The notes beneath the pieces are model-generated. The model was not told where the DNA came from and did no database searches. It saw only the letters and a program-made list of their open reading frames with translations. The position numbers and the translations under genes were made by a program. A stretch of 7,464 nucleotides of DNA, taken from positions 1-7,464 of the forward strand of contig NZ_CAMKXG010000175.1 of assembly GCF_946477055.1 (NCBI RefSeq), given 5' to 3'. Of the stretch, positions 5,137-7,464 are shown in pieces; positions within the stretch are counted from its first letter, which is position 1, and every line of letters starts with the position of its first letter. The stretch is from Lonsdalea britannica. Its GTDB lineage: Bacteria; Pseudomonadota; Gammaproteobacteria; Enterobacterales; Enterobacteriaceae.

Positions 5137-6669
5137 TTAGGGCTGATTGCGTGGTGGGCAGCGGTCAATAAGCTCTACGCTACCATCGTCATTCAACTGC
5201 TCCATAAACACTTCAAAACCCCACAGTCGATAAACGTGTTTCATCACTTCATGGCTGCTCTTGTCAAGCGGGGCCCGGTTCTGCGGGATGTAGCGCAGCG
5301 TCATCGAGCGGCTACCGCGCAGATCAACATTCCAAATCTGTATGTTGGGTTCGATGTTGCTCAGGTTGTACTGAGCGGAGAGCTCCTGACGGATTTTCTT
5401 GTAGCCTTCCTCGTTATGAATGGCTGCAATCTCCAGGTAGTTATTGCTGTCATCATCCAACACGGTGAACAACCGGAAATCACGCATCACTTTCGGCGAC
5501 AGGAACTGGCTGATAAAGCTTTCGTCTTTGAAGTTCTGCATCGCGAAATGCAGCGTGTCCAGCCAGTCTGTACCAGCGATGTCTGGGAACCAGTGGCGAT
5601 CTTCCTCCGTGGGTTCCTGACAGATGCGCTTGATATCCTGAAACATGGCGAAGCCTAACGCGTACGGGTTGATGCCGCTGTAATAAGGGCTGTTGTACGG
5701 CGGCTGATAAACCACGTTGGTGTGGCTGTGCAGAAACTCCATCATAAAGCGATCGGAGACTTTGCCCTCGTCGTACAGGTGATTCAGGATGGTGTAATGC
5801 CAGAAGGTCGCCCAGCCTTCGTTCATGACCTGCGTCTGCTTCTGCGGGTAGAAATACTGGCTGACCTTACGCACGATGCGCAGGACTTCACGTTGCCAGG
5901 GTTCCAGCAGCGGCGCGTTCTTCTCCATAAAATAGAGCAGGTTTTCCTGCGGCTCAGCCGGGTAACGCGGCGTTTTTTCCGGCGCGGATTCTAGCTCGCG
6001 GCGCGGCAGGGTTTTCCACAGATCATTCACCTGACTTTGCAGGTAGGCTTCGCGACTTTTCTGCCGCAGCTGTTCCTCTTCCAGCGAGATTTTCTGCGGA
6101 CGTTTATAGCGGTCCACGCCGTAGTTCATGAGGGCGTGACACGAGTCCAGCAGGCGTTCGACTTCCACCACGCCGTAGCGCTCTTCGCAATGTGCGATGT
6201 ACTGACGGGCGAAAATCAGATAGTCCACGATGGAACTGGCGTCGGTCCAACTGCGGAACAGGTAGTTGCCTTTGAAAAAGGAGTTATGGCCGTAGCAAGC
6301 GTGCGCGATAACCAGCGCCTGCATGGTCATGGTGTTCTCTTCCATCAGGTAGGCGATACAGGGGTTGGAGTTGATGACAATCTCATACGCCAGCCCTTGC
6401 TGCCCGTGCTTATAAAGCTGTTCGGTTTCGATGAACTTCTTGCCGAACGACCAGTGCGTATAGTTGATAGGCATGCCGATACTGGAGTAGGCATCCATCA
6501 TCTGCTCGGAAGTGATAATTTCAATCTGGTGGGGGTAGGTGTCTAACCGATATGACTTGGCGATCCGGTCGATTTCATCCAGATAGACCTGAAGCAAATC
6601 AAACGTCCAGTCTGGCCCATCGCTCAGACATTGTGGGTTTCTTACCCGATCATCAATTGATACAGCCAT
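5137..6669 (-). CDS. ycgB: YcgB, SpoVR family protein
   Basis: A 510-residue protein of the same length as E. coli YcgB and highly similar throughout. It belongs to the SpoVR family, named after a Bacillus subtilis spore-cortex protein. In enterobacteria ycgB is linked to stationary-phase and stress expression together with yeaGH, but its biochemical role is unresolved. Conserved blocks include LSDGPDWTFDLL (15-26), HACYGHNSFFKGNYLFRSW (123-141), the NEGWATFWHY motif (283-292), HSHTNVVYQPPYNSPYYSG and NPYALG (315-339). The paired His residues near 123 and 128 with NEGWATFWH suggest a metal site, which is inference. The ATG at 6669 is chosen because GAGGG lies five bases upstream and because it matches the E. 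coli length. The frame remains open to a GTG at 6714, but that extension has no support. It converges with fadR and ends at the shared terminator. Confidence 0.97.
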   Translation of the reverse strand: MAVSIDDRVRNPQCLSDGPDWTFDLLQVYLDEIDRIAKSYRLDTYPHQIEIITSEQMMDAYSSIGMPINYTHWSFGKKFIETEQLYKHGQQGLAYEIVINSNPCIAYLMEENTMTMQALVIAHACYGHNSFFKGNYLFRSWTDASSIVDYLIFARQYIAHCEERYGVVEVERLLDSCHALMNYGVDRYKRPQKISLEEEQLRQKSREAYLQSQVNDLWKTLPRRELESAPEKTPRYPAEPQENLLYFMEKNAPLLEPWQREVLRIVRKVSQYFYPQKQTQVMNEGWATFWHYTILNHLYDEGKVSDRFMMEFLHSHTNVVYQPPYNSPYYSGINPYALGFAMFQDIKRICQEPTEEDRHWFPDIAGTDWLDTLHFAMQNFKDESFISQFLSPKVMRDFRLFTVLDDDSNNYLEIAAIHNEEGYKKIRQELSAQYNLSNIEPNIQIWNVDLRGSRSMTLRYIPQNRAPLDKSSHEVMKHVYRLWGFEVFMEQLNDDGSVELIDRCPPRNQP

Positions 6670-6690
6670 CTGCGCGCCCTCACAATTACT

Positions 6691-6713
6691 TGTCACCACA
6701 TTAGCGTGTGACA
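6691..6713. promoter_or_regulatory. Inverted repeat in the ycgB leader
   Basis: TGTCAC (6691-6696) and GTGACA (6708-6713) are reverse complements with an 11-base spacer, located 22-44 bases upstream of the ycgB start and just beyond its ribosome-binding site. The arms resemble CRP half-sites in the wrong orientation and spacing, so I do not call a CRP site. It is a possible operator for an unknown regulator. Confidence 0.35.
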
Positions 6714-6714
6714 C

Positions 6715-6838
6715 TTGTTAATCGTAGTTCAATCTGAAAAATCAGTGGCATGGATGTGTATTATTCGGTTGGCGAGTGATTCATCTTACGTCGCTGTCGT
6801 TTCATCCGCGTAATAAATAAAAGCTATATCAAAGATAA
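6715..6838. other. ycgB upstream region
   Basis: AT-rich spacer that should hold the minus-strand ycgB promoter. I cannot assign -35/-10 elements confidently. No gene is seen on either strand. Confidence 0.5.
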
Positions 6839-6973
6839 TCAGTGTCGTGAAAAGCTGCGTGGGGAGGTGGACTTAGTCTGCCATGCGAGTATCGCTGTGG
6901 GGAGAATATCGGCGCTGCTGAGGGGGATCGTACGGCCCGGGGAGCTTATCCCTCGAGCCGTACGTAACAACAT
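6839..6973 (-). pseudogene. Probable truncated ABC transporter ATPase gene
   Basis: The permease stop codon overlaps an ATG (TAATG, 6971-6975), the usual translational coupling to a following transporter subunit. In DppC/NikC-type operons that subunit is an ATPase. The frame opened by this ATG runs only 44 codons: MLLRTARGISSPGRTIPLSS, then ADILPTAILAWQTKSTSPRS. This loosely follows the start of an ABC ATPase, in which a first strand is followed by PGRTLL, a helix, and then 'ILAL-G-SG-GKST' (Walker A). Here ILA and KST survive, but the glycine-rich loop between them is missing. Walker B, the signature motif and everything downstream are absent, and ycgB begins soon after. It is therefore probably a deletion stump. 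A chance short frame is possible, because the resemblance is weak outside the coupling signal. Confidence 0.45.
6929..6964. repeat. Nested inverted repeat just after the permease gene
   Basis: CGTACGGC (6929-6936) and GCCGTACG (6957-6964) pair perfectly, and an inner GGGA/TCCC stem (6940-6943, 6949-6952) closes a 5-base loop. The hairpin is strong but has no T-run on either side. It lies within the first codons of the truncated frame that follows the permease gene. It could be an mRNA 3'-stabilising hairpin for the permease transcript or a trace of the rearrangement that truncated the operon. Confidence 0.5.
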
Positions 6974-7464
6974 TATCGGCGTGACAGGTGACTGAGCGAA
7001 ACCATCAGCACCGAGAGCAGAACCAACGCGCTGACCGGCGCAACGACGCTCCAGGGTGCCCGTTCGACATACGGCATGCCTTCCGCCAGAATTCGTCCCC
7101 ATTCAGGGGCGGGCGGCTGTTGCCCGAGCCCCAAAAACCCCAGCGATGCCAGCGCCAGCGCAATGCCCGGCAGGCGTAACATGGCGTGGCGCACGAGCGG
7201 TCCCAGCAGGCCCGGCAAGATATAGCGTATCAGGCACTGACGGCGTCCCATCCCCAGAACGGGCGCGATGCGTACGTAAGGACGTGCGTGAATTTCGGTC
7301 ACCAACGCGGCGGTATGCGCGGCCAACGGCGCCCAGCTGACCAGCATGACGGCGACGGCCGCGCCGAGGATGGAAGGCCCATACAGCGCGGCCACCACCA
7401 TACCCGAAATGACGGGCGGCAGAGCGTTCGTCATTTCAATCGGTCCGGTAAATAGCCGGGGAAA
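6973..7464 (-). CDS. ABC transporter permease, DppC/NikC family, 5' part missing
   Basis: The C-terminal 163 residues of an inner-membrane permease of the binding-protein-dependent peptide/nickel class. The reading frame stays open to the window end, through FPRLFTGPIE ahead of the ATG at 7434, so that ATG is internal and the gene is cut by the window. Family features are the LPPVISG segment, and the EAA loop (EIHARPYVRIAPVLGMGRRQ followed by IRYILPG), which docks onto the ATPase. Further on comes the DppC/NikC-type signature LGFLGLGQQPPAPEWGRILA ending in EG, followed by a last membrane span VVAPVSALVLLSVLMVSL. Substrate cannot be told from this half; peptides, nickel or metallophores are all carried by this family. 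The stop codon overlaps the ATG of a short frame that appears to be a truncated ATPase gene, so the transporter may be non-functional unless an ATPase is supplied from elsewhere. Confidence 0.9.
   Translation of the reverse strand, partial: FPRLFTGPIEMTNALPPVISGMVVAALYGPSILGAAVAVMLVSWAPLAAHTAALVTEIHARPYVRIAPVLGMGRRQCLIRYILPGLLGPLVRHAMLRLPGIALALASLGFLGLGQQPPAPEWGRILAEGMPYVERAPWSVVAPVSALVLLSVLMVSLSHLSRR

Noticed and set aside
6037..6546. 169-codon plus-strand frame inside ycgB
   Set aside because: Antisense shadow of the well-conserved ycgB gene, and His/Val-rich as expected for such shadows.
6670..6714. 15-codon GTG-started extension of ycgB
   Set aside because: ATG 6669 has a GAGGG ribosome-binding site and gives exactly the E. 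coli length of 510 residues.
1..7464. CRISPR arrays, tRNA or rRNA genes, integrases, toxin-antitoxin pairs or phage-defence genes
   Set aside because: Looked for on both strands. No spaced direct repeats, tRNA-like cloverleaf or recognisable proteins of these kinds were seen.

Overview
The window is a chromosomal segment from a gamma-proteobacterium of the order Enterobacterales. YcgM, YcgN, DsbB, FadR and YcgB resemble the Escherichia coli proteins closely as I remember them, and they lie in the same relative order and orientation as on the E. coli chromosome. Amino-acid drift from E. coli points to another family, perhaps the soft-rot or tree-pathogen group (Pectobacteriaceae), but that placement is only an impression. 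The first 38 bases are not genomic: positions 5-38 match the Illumina Nextera read-2 transposon adapter, so the window starts at a contig end carrying untrimmed library sequence.

Layout. 39-319 is the 3' end of ycgM (fumarylacetoacetate-hydrolase family), followed by ycgN (426-872), both on the plus strand. 873-3181 is the slot between ycgN and dsbB, which in E. coli holds hlyE and umuDC. Here it holds three unrelated minus-strand genes: a SRPBCC-like protein (1068-1631), a small helical acidic protein (1999-2259) and an exported cupin (2474-2929) with a clear terminator. It also holds a short plus-strand stretch (1876-2013) that reads like a fragment of a VOC/glyoxalase-type domain. dsbB follows on the minus strand with its own terminator. 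The next 630 bases (3722-4351), where E. coli has nhaB, contain no nhaB. They carry only an unexplained Gly/His-rich open frame without a proper start, and a perfect 9-bp inverted repeat just before fadR.

fadR (4352-5071, plus) and ycgB (5137-6669, minus) converge on a bidirectional terminator hairpin. Beyond ycgB, on the minus strand, is the 3' part of a DppC/NikC-type ABC permease that runs off the window end. Its stop codon overlaps a start codon (TAATG) that opens only a 44-codon frame, probably the stump of a lost ABC ATPase gene.

The backbone genes have separate roles: disulfide-bond formation (dsbB), fatty-acid regulation (fadR) and a stress-linked SpoVR-type protein (ycgB). They are not one pathway. 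The interest lies in the decay and replacement between them: loss of nhaB, a replaced ycgN-dsbB slot and a truncated transporter operon. I did not find a convincing new multi-gene system.
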